A DNA stretch of 64,000 bases from Isoetes taiwanensis (Eukaryota > Streptophyta > Lycopodiopsida > Isoetales > Isoetaceae). The stretch lies in NCBI GenBank assembly GCA_021234155.1, contig JAJEKV010000065.1, positions 124,001 through 188,000 on the forward strand, given 5' to 3'. The notes below the pieces were generated by a model, which was not told the origin of the DNA, ran no database searches, and saw only the letters and a program-made list of their open reading frames with translations. The position numbers and the translations under genes were made by a program. This document shows positions 1 to 10,177 of the stretch, piece by piece. Numbering within the stretch: position 1 is the stretch's first letter; each line of letters begins with the position of its first letter.

Positions 1-849
1 CTCCACTTTCCCTCTAGCCCCCGTCATCTGGTGCTGAGTCATATCATAGCCCCAATAGCCTGGTGGGCTCCTATGCACAGGCCGCAACTAATAGGAACTA
101 AGGGATCTACTCTAGGAGCATACTACATATGGCTCTAGGTCTCTACCCCCCTTCCCAATCCAGGAGGAGCAAACATGATCAACCATCATCACATAATCAT
201 CACATCATGAAAATAATCATAAGAAGAACATCTTAACCTAATCATACAACTAACTAATAGTTAGGGTTCCTTGATTAGGGTTCAAGATGTTGAATATGGG
301 TTCTAGGATGGCTCTACTCTAGATACGAAATACTAGCACATCTAGAATGCTAATCCCAGATGAGCTATCACAACTACTATCCTACATACCTGCTCCTGAT
401 GCTCTCCCTCCAGATCCGGGCGCCTCCATGGTCTTCGACTCACCAGCTGCCCTTGCTCCAAGAACGAAGTCTACCTGTTTGGGGGCTGCTTTGACCAGCC
501 TATGCTCTGACAAACGATGTTCAAAGCTTGAGGATTTCGAAGCAGTAGGTGAGTCTCTAGGTGCTAGGGCTGGAAAGAGGCCTAGGGTTAGGGTTTAGGC
601 CTATATGAGCTAGGTCCACCTAGGATGCCACGTGGCACCAATCGGGTGAGTCCTGTGTGGCGGGTGCCCAATAGGTTAAGGCCACGTGGATAATGGTCTA
701 AACCTATGGTTGGCTAAGTTATGAGAATAACTTGGCCATGCCCCCTAGTGCCACAACTTGTGGTATACAAGGCTATGAATGATAGACTTGTATAGTGACG
801 GATCCAGGAATATACGTATTTATGGCGTATATTCCCCTGGACCGTCACA
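1..849 (-). repeat. 3' LTR of element A (partial)
   Basis: The right edge ends in GGACCGTCACA, a variant of the LTR start seen at 11693 and 58771. The block shares the LTR phrases about a lower-case TATA-like stretch and the 'caggccgaa/caggccgca' segment with the LTR at 10178-11693. The outer end lies left of the window. Confidence 0.85.
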
Positions 850-935
850 CCATTTGCCTAACTAATTCAAGCAAAACCGCGGTCATGTCTACAATGACAT
901 TACACCACGTCCTAGAGATCACCCTAGTGGTCCCA

Positions 936-2661
936 TCATCGGTAATTACGCATGCAACCCGTACTTAGCATAGGTTGCATGCGTAGATTAATCTTAACTA
1001 CACATGAAATTAATCTATCGTAATCCGACATGCCTGAGTCGATTACTTCGGAGATGACCTTGCCGTCCCATTGCTCCATGAACTGCGGGTACTGCCTTAT
1101 CAGGTCCTGCTTAAGTACCCACGTTGCGTCTTCCACCGGCAAGTGTTTCCACTTGACCAAATATTGGAGAAACTCTGATCTCCTTGTCTTCTTGATTGCC
1201 TTATCAAGGATCAAGTCTGGGACTATCTCTAGCTACTCTTCTGTCATTTCCAACAACGTTGGCGTGTCCAAGACCTCTTCTGGGTTTGGAGTATGCTTCT
1301 TCAGCAAACTCACGTGGAAGACTTTATGAATTTTTAGGTGTGCTGGCAGCTCTAACTTGTAGAACTGGTTACCTACTCTCTTGGCTATTCTGAAGGGGCC
1401 AGCCCACCTTGGAGCAAGCTTCTTACAATTTCCGATGCGGAGCTTTGCTTGCTTCACTTTGATCTTGAGCCAGACGTTGTCTCCAACCTGGAACTCTCTG
1501 AACGTCCGGTGCTTGTCAGCGACGCTCTTTTGTCGACTCCTTGCTGCAAGAAGATATCCTCGGACTTCTTCTACCGGTGGCTGCATGTCGAGCCACAATT
1601 TTCTTTGAAACCTCTACATTTGACCGCGAGATTGTGCCAAATTAATGCGAGTCAGACATTGGTAACCGTAGTTGATCATGAATGACGACATCTGGGATGA
1701 TTCCTGCTTGGTGCTATTATAAGCGAACTCGATCAAGTGAATGTAATCTTCCTACTTAGTCTGCTTGTTCCAGACATAGTTTCTTAGTATATCCTCCAAG
1801 ATTACGTTGGTGGATTACGTTTGCCCATCCGTTCGAGGGATGATAGGCCGTGCTCATGGACAGCTTCATCTGGATCGTCGCAAAAAGGTCCTGCCAAAAG
1901 GCACTTATGAACTTCGGGTCTCTATCGGAGATGATCTCTCTCGGCATACCATGTAGCCTAAAGATTTCCTTGGTGAAGAGAGCGGATTTGTATCCAAGGT
2001 CACGTATCGGTGGTCCGCAAGGCACAAAGTGTGCCATCTTTGGCGGACTTATTAGACCACAATCATCGGGCATCTTTTCCTCTTGCTGTTCTCGGGAGCC
2101 CTGTTATGAAGTCCATACTGATGACTTCCCATTTAGCGTTCGGCACCGCTAATGGTTCCAATGCTCACAGGAATTTAACGCTGCCGCCTTCATCTGCTGA
2201 CACATCTGACACTCTTTGATGTAGCGAGCTATCTGCTTCTTCATCCCTGGCCAATAATAACTGCTGCGCACTTTGAAATATGTCTTCATAAATCCTGCAT
2301 GGCCAGCTATTGGATTCTTATTGTGGGTGTCGTGGAGAATCAACTTCCTCACTCCTGATGATTCAGGCATACACAACTTATTCTTATGGTACAAAATGTT
2401 ACCTTCCTTCTTAAAATTCTTGAAGGTCTCCCTCTCCTTATCTGTTCTTGCCTCTTTGCACATGCTCGCCCATACTTCCGTGAAGTCTGCATTTGTTGGC
2501 AAGGTTTCTTCGATCTTCCTTCCGAACTCGCTGGTGAGCATCGAGATTGCGTTGCAGTGAACTCTTGTTGTCAGAGGATGCCTTGAAAGTGCATCTGCTA
2601 CCACATTGAGCTTCCCCGCCTTATAAACTATAACAAAATCGTATTCTTCGAGGACCTCCAT
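936..2661 (-). pseudogene. Element A integrase with C-terminal chromodomain
   Basis: Integrase remains in several frames. The N-terminal zinc finger is complete (H, H, then CQMC) near 2170-2330. The second catalytic aspartate region reads SDRDPKF near 1930. The glutamate motif is damaged: where element B has TDGQTER, A reads NGWANVIHQ. The chromodomain (about 990-1200) has YLVKWKHLPVEDATWV, with the usual aromatic positions, and follows the LLKKHTPNP linker at about 1260. Chromodomains of this class bind methylated histone H3 tails and steer integration. Several frameshifts make the gene non-functional. Confidence 0.9.
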
Positions 2662-3782
2662 CGCCCGGCCGCCTCGGGTTGAGATGTGGTTGCGTGAACC
2701 GTATTGGAGGCTCGATGATCCGTATCAAATTTGGAACTTCCTTCCCAATAGGTAGTGCCTCCAAATTCTTAGTGCTCGACAAGCGCAAAAGCAACTCTTG
2801 GTCATGAGTGGTGCACGCGTTCGGCGTCGTTCATCTTTAGAGTCATAAGCCACTACACCGCTCTTCTTGCATCGATCGCACCTATGGCAATTTTACTTGC
2901 ATCCCGGTCGCCACAAGTTTGTCCTTCTCGGAGTGCTGGCGGTCGGGCCAGGCGGTTGTCAAAGCTTCCTTCAACATCTTCGAATCTTGCTTGGGCTTTC
3001 TTCTGCCCAATCCTTTACTTTTTTCGCCCTCGTCAAATCCGTTAGCGGGGCCGCTATTTTTGCAAAGTTCTTCACGAACTTTCTATAATACCCTGCTAGG
3101 CTGAGAAAACTTCTGACCTCGTGGATGTTCTGGCCGGTGCGGCTAATGTATATTTGCCGATCTTGGCGGGATCGGTCGAAATTCCCTTGGCGAGATCGTG
3201 CCCCGGATACTCTACCCTACGTTGGCGAGTGGGCGACAACTTAGCGCATTACAAGCTGGTGCCTTCTTAGCTTCTCGAGCACTTTCTTGAGGTGTTGTAC
3301 GTGTTCTTCCAGGGATTTGCTGTATACTAGAATATCATCGAAGAATACTATAACAAAAGTATCCAAAAACTCCCTGAAGATGTCATTCATAAGCCTCATG
3401 AATGTTGCTGGGGCGTTTGACAAACCAAAGCGGCATTACGGTGAACTCGTAATGCCCATACACAGTCACGAATCTTGTTTTGTGGGCGTCTTCTTCCTTA
3501 ATCCTAGTCTGATGGTACCCGGAGCCTCAGGTCTATCTTGGAGAAAACCTTTGCGCCTTGGAGCTGATCCATCAGGTCGTCCGATCTCGGGAGTGCATAC
3601 TTATTCTTGATGGTGTGCTTGTTTAACTGCCTGTAATCTATGCGCATCCTCAAGCTGCCATCTTTCTTCTTCACAAAAAGGATGGGTGCCCCAAATGGTG
3701 AGATGCTAGGTCTAATGAACCCTAGGTCAAGCAACTCCTGCAATTGCTTCTTCAACTTCGGCCCGACTCTTTGCGTCGTCAT
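2662..3782 (-). pseudogene. Element A reverse transcriptase and RNase H
   Basis: RT motifs are clear: [16 protein letters not shown] near 3620-3680, FSKIDLR near 3530, [15 protein letters not shown] near 3400, and the catalytic box FFDDILVY near 3330, where FFDD replaces the usual YxDD, as in element B. The stretch 2662-3240 is RNase H-connection sequence broken by many frameshifts, with the end of RNase H (YKAGKLNVVADALSRH) readable near 2620. Not active. Confidence 0.9.
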
Positions 3783-3800
3783 CCTGTACGATTGCTTTGC

Positions 3801-4460
3801 TCATTCGGCCGTGCACGGTTCAAGTGCTATCTCACACTCGACTCCTCTATAAGGAGGAAGCTGCTTGATCTCGCATGGGAAGAGATCATGGAACTCCTTT
3901 ACCAACTTAGCTATCTGCTTGGGTAATTTGCTAAGCACCTTATCTTCCTTGCTTTCTTCTGAGTCGGGCTCTTCGATCTGAAGCTTGAAGACATAGGCTA
4001 CTTGCTCGCTCTTTATGCACTTGAGCAGCCGCTTACTAGACATACATTGCATGATAGGAACAACTTCCTTACCTGCAATTTCTATGATCTTGCCGTTGGG
4101 TGCCGTCAAAGTCACTTTACGGTTTCCACAGTCGATGATGGCCTTTGCTGGAGCGAGGTACTCCATGCCGATGATCAAATTATACTTCCCGATGCTCATT
4201 ACTTCTGCTCCCATTTGTATGTTGATCCCTGACAAATCTATGTCGAAATTTATCCTCTTGCCTGCCGTGTGTCTCCTTGCCCCGCTTGCTAACACCGGGG
4301 TCTCGATTTTGACTTCAACGGCTTGAATTTTAACATCTCGACCATTCTTGGAGACGCAAAGTTGTGGGTGCTCCCTGTATCCATCAGGACTATAAAAGAC
4401 TTAGCCTTGGCCTTCCCCTTTTGTGGAGATTACGTCTTGATTTTTTGCTTGAGTGCGAAT
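3801..4460 (-). pseudogene. Element A aspartic protease region
   Basis: The open part (4295-3801) contains the second half of the retropepsin, including [18 protein letters not shown], and the linker into RT. It matches the protease of element B at 60716-61300 almost throughout. The catalytic DTG/DSG box, which is DSGS in B, would lie near 4390 in a shifted frame and is not in the open part. A frameshift therefore separates the catalytic loop from the rest. Confidence 0.8.
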
Positions 4461-5789
4461 CTATGGCTGCGAGATGTGGCGCTCACCACGAATGAAGTCA
4501 GCGTGCTTCCCCGCCGCCGTCGTCGGGGAGGAGTATCCCATCCACCCATCTCTGCTAATCTTTGCATTCATGGCCGAAGGGCAGGGCTGGAAGCACACGA
4601 AGCGTAGTTTTTTTCTCAATGCACTCCCCGCCTCTTCTCCTTAGGTATTGCCTCGCAAAAGGATCCTGCCGTTTTGAATAATTTGACCCTTCTTCTTTGC
4701 GGCTTATCCTTGAAGGATACACATTTTTCTTTTTTGCCGCCTCCCATAGCGCCAGCGTATGGGGCCTTTCTTTGGTCGGGACTAGCTGCCCGGGGCTATA
4801 ACTCCCCCCGATGCTTTGCCCTTATCGGTAATATTGATGTTTACGCCCCTTCATTGCCGGGGCGAATCTTGCGGTGGCCTTTTCGATTACGCCTCGATAT
4901 CGTTCGGGAGGGTTAATTGCTCTTACCGGCTTCCTTATCTCTTCGTTTAATCCCTCGATGTACCCTTCCACTTTGCATGGGCGTTCGCTTAGCCCGCACA
5001 TAAAGCCTCAGGTTCATGAACTCTTCCATGTATTTTACGCGACCTATTGCCACCGCTCTGGCCAGGTAAATTTGCGCATCATGTGGCATTTGTGCTCCCT
5101 TGGCACATAGTGGCTTGAATGCCTTTGAGAATTTCTTGAATCTGCGGCTATCCTGCTTAACCCATGGGCCTTGGCATAGCCCTTCCACCAAATTCTTTTG
5201 CTTCTTTAAGGTTGGTGTTTGTTGCCACCCTGCCTTTGTCTTTGTCTTTCATTCCGTATGCGTTCCCATATTCGCTCATCTCGTCCGGCCCGGGCCTCGC
5301 CTCCATGCGACCGGTTGTCTTTGAGAAATGTTGAGCTTTCTTGCCTTCCACACATTCTTTGAGTCGCGGAATCTACTTTCTTACGGTAGTCGAGGTCCTT
5401 ATGTCCCTGAGTCTGCCCTCTCTACGGTCCTGCATCTCTTCCATCTCTTCCTCGGAGTCGGAGTCCGAGTGTGAGCTTGTGTCGGAGGAGTCCGTGCTAG
5501 GGGACTTCCTTCTCTTGCTCTTCTTCTTATCCTTTCCGATCTTTTGGGGGTGGTGCTTACGACAATCGACGCCCGGGCGTTCGCGATCTGGGCCAAGCTA
5601 GCGCTTTGTCGCCAATAAGGCCTTTATTTCTTGAAGATCCGATCTCATCTGCGACATCTCCTCTTCGGGATTCATGGGACCGAATTCTTCGTACAGATTC
5701 CTTGCTATGTGTTGTCTAGCCGGGGTCTGTTCATCTCTATGGACTCGCCAGTCTTGCTCAGCTTCTCTTGGGCCTCTAGCTGCATACAC
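4461..5789 (-). pseudogene. Element A gag
   Basis: The start (5789 onward) includes QMRSDLQEIKALLA, also found at 37683 in element E. The middle (5351-5157) carries DEMSEYGNAYGMKDKDKG, and 5191-4913 carries RRFKKFSKAFKP and a 'LRLYV' segment matching the intact gag of element B. The CCHC knuckle region (about 4600) is in another frame. At least three frameshifts. Gag forms the virus-like particle and binds the RNA. Confidence 0.8.
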
Positions 5790-5956
5790 AAGTAGGTCAT
5801 AGCCTTACGGTTAGCTTTGTTTGTTTTACTGGATTATATGTGTTTGCTGATATAGTTGTGGAAACAAAGTACATCAACAAAACATTTAGAATGCCAAACA
5901 AAATGTAGTTATATATATAGTGGACTTAATTACAATGCTTCCGGGATCAAGAGTAA

Positions 5957-7491
5957 CTATTCTTGGAATCTCTGGCGGGATGGGTTATCCTCAAGGAACT
6001 TCTTAATCTGGGCCGTTCCTACCGAGCGTCCCAAGTTCCTAAGGATGTTCGTTGGTGTTCCGCCCTGCAAGGCTGTCACCAAGTCTTCCACCTTGCGGTC
6101 GAAAGTGTAGGCCGCGGTCACTGCTAATCTTCCATGCGTAGGGTACCGCGAAGTCAAAGATATCCAGTGCCACCGTTCTCTTGACTAGGATGACATGGTC
6201 AACTGTTGGAATCAACCGAGCATGCCTACCAAAGCCTGAGAGTGCGATGAGCATGAATACTCCCTCTTCGCCCCTTGGGCTGAATTTGCGGTGGATGACC
6301 GCTATTCTCCCATCCAACAGCAGAGGAAGGTAATACTTGTCCCTCCCCGTTGCTGTTGATTCTTCGTCGGGCCGGGCACTAGCTCTATGTCTTCCTGCAT
6401 ATTCATCCACGTGCACCTCCGTCAGGTCTCTGTGGTCCCTGATTGTTGATGCGAGGCCTGTCAGGCTGATCTCGCCTCTTCTCTGGACACCCGTGGAAGC
6501 TGGTGTCGACGAAATCGGCATCAAAGTACTTGTGGTCTTGCCACGGATCCCCGTCCGTTCTTGGATGGTGTAGAATTCTTCTTCTGAAGGCAGATCCCGA
6601 GCTGTCATCAATTGCCGGATGCTGCTATATTCCTGAATATCTGAAGTCGACTCCCCGGTGTAGGTGTCGGCTTCTCTTACGTTGATTGGGAAGTCGGAAG
6701 CCTCCCGATCGATAAACTCATCCAGATCACGGGTTGTTGCCGAAGGTGCGAAAAGCAACTCATCGCCTATTACTCCTCGGCTTTGCATTCGGGGGAGGTT
6801 ACGGATGTCACTTTCGAGGCAGGTACTCTGGCGTTGATGATGATGGGGGCTAGGCTTGTGATACCTAGCCCAGAAGCGGGGAGCAATCATGTGGGGTCTG
6901 CAGGTCCTGGGTCGAAAAGACCTGGATCTCCCGCTTGCTTGTTGCAGCCCGGTCCGGGTTGAACTTCGAGGTAGTTCGCCCGTCGTATGAGTCGAGCTCT
7001 TCGTCTTCGGCTCTTCCTTCTTGCTCCGCTTGATATTGCAAGAGGAGCTGACCTTCTGCTGAAGAGGCTAAGGGGTCTACATCCATGGCCGGGATAGATG
7101 GTTCCCCGATTGGGTTTTGGGCACGGTGAGAGAGAAAGATGGCTATGGCAGCCGTATAGGAGAAATATTTTGCCCTGTTAACGGTCATGACCATGTAATC
7201 TGGCAACCTAGCAACTTTGTTGTTCAGGTACTTGGCAATGTTCGGGACATCACCCAAGGCTGCTTGAAGGGATTGCTTAGGAACAAAATATCCTGTACAA
7301 GGAGGAAGTTGTACTAAGGATGGTCCTACCCTAGCTTGGAACTCAGTCATGACTTCCATATAGGATGGGGTTGCTTGCAAAGTGGCTTGGATGTCTATCT
7401 CCTTCTGGAAAACTGCGAAAATGGCATTGATATCAGCCTCAGTCACATGAGCACTGGCGCTGTACCAGCGCCTGAAATCTGTAGTTGCCAT
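5957..7491 (-). pseudogene. ORFb: unrecognised protein encoded upstream of gag (element A)
   Basis: Starts MATTDFRRWYSASAHV at 7491. It runs open to about 6865, continues in a second frame from 6890 to about 6150, then in a third to 5957, ending KKFLEDNPS. Joined, this is about 510 residues. Element E has the same protein at 35818-37374 with start MATSDFQRWYTPAGHV and the same FLEDNPS end, so ends and position are conserved. The middle is acidic (AEDEELDSYDG). I recognise no domain and see no zinc finger, signal peptide or membrane segment. It is not gag, because a normal gag follows it. The two frame changes probably reflect decay. Confidence 0.75.
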
Positions 7492-7806
7492 TGATCTCGA
7501 CTGAATGAGACTAGCAAGGAGCTCTTGAAGCGCCTAAGGGGTTTGGAAAATTGCCTAAAAGTTGGGAGCAAACCTGTAAGATGCTAACTGAGATATGGGG
7601 GGGTATTTATAGGAAAAAAGGAAAAACTCTAAGTTTTGGAAAACTTGAAAAATTTTTGGGTTTGACAAATCTCACCTATTTTGAGGTCAAAATGAGAATT
7701 TGAAGGCTAATTTGAGGGTCTGAGCATGAATAAGACTACCTAATGAACCTACCGCAACAAATTTGAGGTCAATTGGAGGTAGCATGAAAGAGATAATGCT
7801 GAAAAT

Positions 7807-7871
7807 ACTCACGGTGTGCGCTAGAAGGCTGACCTAAATTTTAGGTCGAGGTCCTGGCGCATACCGTGAGT
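7807..7871 (-). promoter_or_regulatory. 65-bp hairpin, copy 1 (between ORFa and ORFb)
   Basis: Near-palindrome. Outer arms ACTCACGGT/ACCGTGAGT (9 bp), then TGCGC/GCGCA, a symmetric interior loop, and an inner stem GACCTAA/TTAGGTC. It lies in the untranslated spacer upstream of ORFb. One of four copies of equal length in this element. Confidence 0.75.
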
Positions 7872-8009
7872 AAATTGGCCCTATTTGGTCAAAACTTATC
7901 TAAACAGGATGAACTAAGGGTCAAAACATGATGGTCTCACCGAGATATGCAAGATTGACCCCTTACTTGGCCAGTTTGGAGATGGTTAGGACCCTTTTTG
8001 ATGCAAAAT

Positions 8010-8074
8010 ACTCACGGTGTGCGCCTGGGGCCTGACCTAAAATTTAGGTCGAGGCTCTGGCGCATATCGTGAGT
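8010..8074 (-). promoter_or_regulatory. 65-bp hairpin, copy 2 (between ORFa and ORFb)
   Basis: Same design as the copy at 7807, 203 bp away. Its loop-side sequence (gcgcctggggcctg on the plus strand) matches the copy at 9892 better than its neighbour, which suggests that the pair was duplicated as a unit. Confidence 0.75.
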
Positions 8075-8218
8075 AAATTCTCATTCCTTGACCATATGAA
8101 GTCCATTTAAACTAAAACAAAAGACAATTACTGCTAAATCAACCTCATTAACAACATTTCTGAACTTAGAACTTGTTCTACAAAACTTTTTATTTACAAA
8201 ATTTATTATTTACAAAAT

Positions 8219-9463
8219 TTAGCGTTCTCCTTTAATAGAACTTGCCAAGTGCCTATCCTTGGTCATCAATGTTACTCTCTTGGCGTGCAAAGTGCACGCC
8301 CTCAAGTCCTCATGCACCAACTTCTGCTCGGCTGCTTCCTGCAAGGCTAGCAGCATTTCGCCTGTGACTCTCATGCTCGTGTCGAACTCTTGTACGACCT
8401 CCTTGACGAGTCTGGCGAATGGTGCTCGGGGGATGAGAAGGCCGTAACTTCTCTGAAAATGCCGGATCTCTCGGACTGTTTGCGAGAATCTCGACCCGGG
8501 CTTCCTCGCTACTGGCTTCTTGGGGGGTACTGGCTTCTCTGGAGGCGACTTGAGAGTCTTCTTCTTTGATGGCCGTCCTCCCTCGACGTAAGTGACCTTG
8601 TTTGCCTGATAGTAGGAGTTGTAGGCCTCCCACTTCTTCATGTATTCCTTGTAGGCCTTTAGTTTCTTCTGGTAGACCCTGAGATGGTCTACCACGTACG
8701 ACTCTCGAGCAGGTCGGGTCGGCTTCTTTGGATCTTTCTCCTTCTCCCACGTGGGGTAGGGTGGGGGTGCCTGTACCTGCTGATCCTCGGCCGCCGGTTT
8801 TGAGGAGCTCTCTACTTCGTGGTCTCCTCTGGGGAAGGGCTGGTAATCCTCGTCATCAGAGTCGTCAGAAGATGGGGGCTGGTCGGGCTGCCGTTCCTTG
8901 ATGATGATCTTTACATTGGGTGTTTTCTTCAGTTTTCTCTTGGGCTCCTCCTTGCCCTTCCCCTTGAGCTTCTTCTTTGCTTCTGCCTCCTGTTCTTCTA
9001 GCTTCCTTTTCTTCTCGGCCCTATCCCTCTTGTGGCGTCGTGACTTTGCCTTTTGTATTTGAATCCAGGCCTCGATTTCTTCTTCTAAGGTGGGTTCGGG
9101 AGTGGGCTCCTTTTGTTCTTCCTGCTCATTGGCAGCCTGCTCCCGTTCTGCCCTCTCCTGCTGTAGTATCTCCTCTTCAATTTGCTCGTATACTCTACGG
9201 GTTTCTTCGTCCATTGAACTCTCAGAGTCAATGTCTGCTTCTTCGTCTAAGCGCCGGTTGATGATGTCGGCCAGCTCGTCTAGTGATTCTTGCCTCAACT
9301 CCTCTTCCTGTGACTCGACAGAAGTACTCTCCTCTGCTGATGAAAGAGGGTCTCCTCCTGCGAGAAGCTGCTCTTGAAGTATCTACTGAATCCTCCTCCT
9401 GTCTTGGGCGTTGGGCTGTTCGCCTGGTCGATATTTGCGTGCAGTCTGTTTGGTGTGCGCAAT
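8219..9463 (-). pseudogene. ORFa: histone H3-like protein encoded by the retrotransposon (element A)
   Basis: About 414 codons in one frame. The last 93 residues (8219-8500) are an H3 histone fold: PG...REIRHFQRS (alpha-N), LLIPRAPFARLVKEVVQEF (alpha-1), LALQEAAEQKLV (alpha-2), then HAKRVTLMTKD and LASSIKGER followed at once by the stop, as in H3. Loop 1 has canonical H3 length, unlike CENH3. The first codons (9463 downward) read (ATT)-A-H-T-K-Q-T-A-R-K, the H3 tail with R2 changed to H; K4, R8 and K9 remain. Between them lie about 300 Lys/Glu-rich residues including KKWEAYNSYYQ, absent from H3. In this copy the start codon is ATT and codon 27 is TAG (9383-9385), each one base from ATG and CAG; the remainder is open. 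Element E retains both ends. A role in nucleosomes or in reader recruitment is inference. Confidence 0.93.
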
Positions 9464-9677
9464 GTTTTACTTCAAGTCGATCAGAGCTCTGGCGCCCAAA
9501 AATCGCCTCAAAGTGCGGGAGCTAACTTCTAAGCAGAAAGTCTACAAATGAGAAGGGTTTGGGTCTATTTATAGCTTGGGCAAATTTTAGGTCAAATTCT
9601 AAATTGCTCATTTTCATGAGTCAAGGCACATATTAACTTAAAACATGTACTTACTTTAGAGTTTTCTAAGTAAAATT

Positions 9678-9742
9678 ACTCATGGTGTGCGCTAGAGGCC
9701 TGATCTAAATTTTAGGTCGAGGCTCTGGCGCATACCCTGAGT
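9678..9742 (-). promoter_or_regulatory. 65-bp hairpin, copy 3 (upstream of ORFa)
   Basis: Same design as the copies at 7807 and 8010. Left arm ACTCATGG, right arm CCCTGAGT, one mismatch. The loop side matches the copy at 7807. It lies in the leader between the primer binding site and ORFa. Confidence 0.7.
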
Positions 9743-9891
9743 ATTTTTGCATTTTTTACTAAAAATATATAACTTCTAGACATATTCTTAGGGGTGTGGT
9801 ATACATTTCTAGCTAACCCTTACCTTAAAGTTCGATCTAGCATATTATCTTGTTCAAATTCATCAAGTTTGAAGGTGAATATGGCAAAGTT

Positions 9892-9956
9892 ACTCATGGT
9901 GTGCGCCTGGGGCTTGACCTAAAATTTAGGTCGATGCTCTGGCGCATACCATGAGC
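9892..9956 (-). promoter_or_regulatory. 65-bp hairpin, copy 4 (upstream of ORFa)
   Basis: Arms CTCATGG/CCATGAG, where copy 1 has CTCACGG/CCGTGAG. The C-G pair became T-A with both sides changed, so pairing is preserved. It sits 214 bp from copy 3. Confidence 0.75.
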
Positions 9957-10164
9957 AATTTCCACACTTTGATCAAGATTAGTTCAACTTTTTAGTTTTC
10001 TTGGTTTTCAATTCTTCTAACTGTTACTAGCTTAGCATATGCTACAAAAAAAAGGATGAAAAAAAAAAATTTTCCCCACCTTTTTTTTTCGAGGTTTGAG
10101 AATTCTACTAAGTTAGTACTACTGGGACATGGCCAGTGCTTTGCTCTTGGTCTCCAAGAACATT

Positions 10165-10176
10165 GCTCTGATACCA
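10165..10176 (-). other. Primer binding site, element A
   Basis: On the minus strand TGGTATCAGAGC, complementary to the 3' end of initiator tRNA-Met, one base inside the 5' LTR. It primes minus-strand cDNA synthesis. Confidence 0.93.
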
Positions 10177-10177
10177 C

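Noticed and set aside
4913-5351. Separate small genes in the gag region
   Set aside because: They are frameshifted pieces of gag, matching the continuous gag in element B.
5957-6160. ORFb C-terminus as histone H4-like (DRKVEDLVTALQ)
   Set aside because: Only a few residues resemble H4. The upstream helix pattern and the GRTLYGFGG end are absent.
7807-8074. Hairpins as hammerhead ribozymes, as in plant retrozymes
   Set aside because: The CUGAUGA and GAAA core motifs are not present in any copy.
8219-8500. ORFa as a host histone H3 or CENH3 gene that landed here by chance
   Set aside because: Both A and E have it at the same site with the same extra middle domain and the same order of neighbours. 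Loop 1 is not lengthened as in CENH3.
8310-8750. Alternative-frame ORF over ORFa
   Set aside because: It is a shadow of the histone-like frame, with no conserved features in E.
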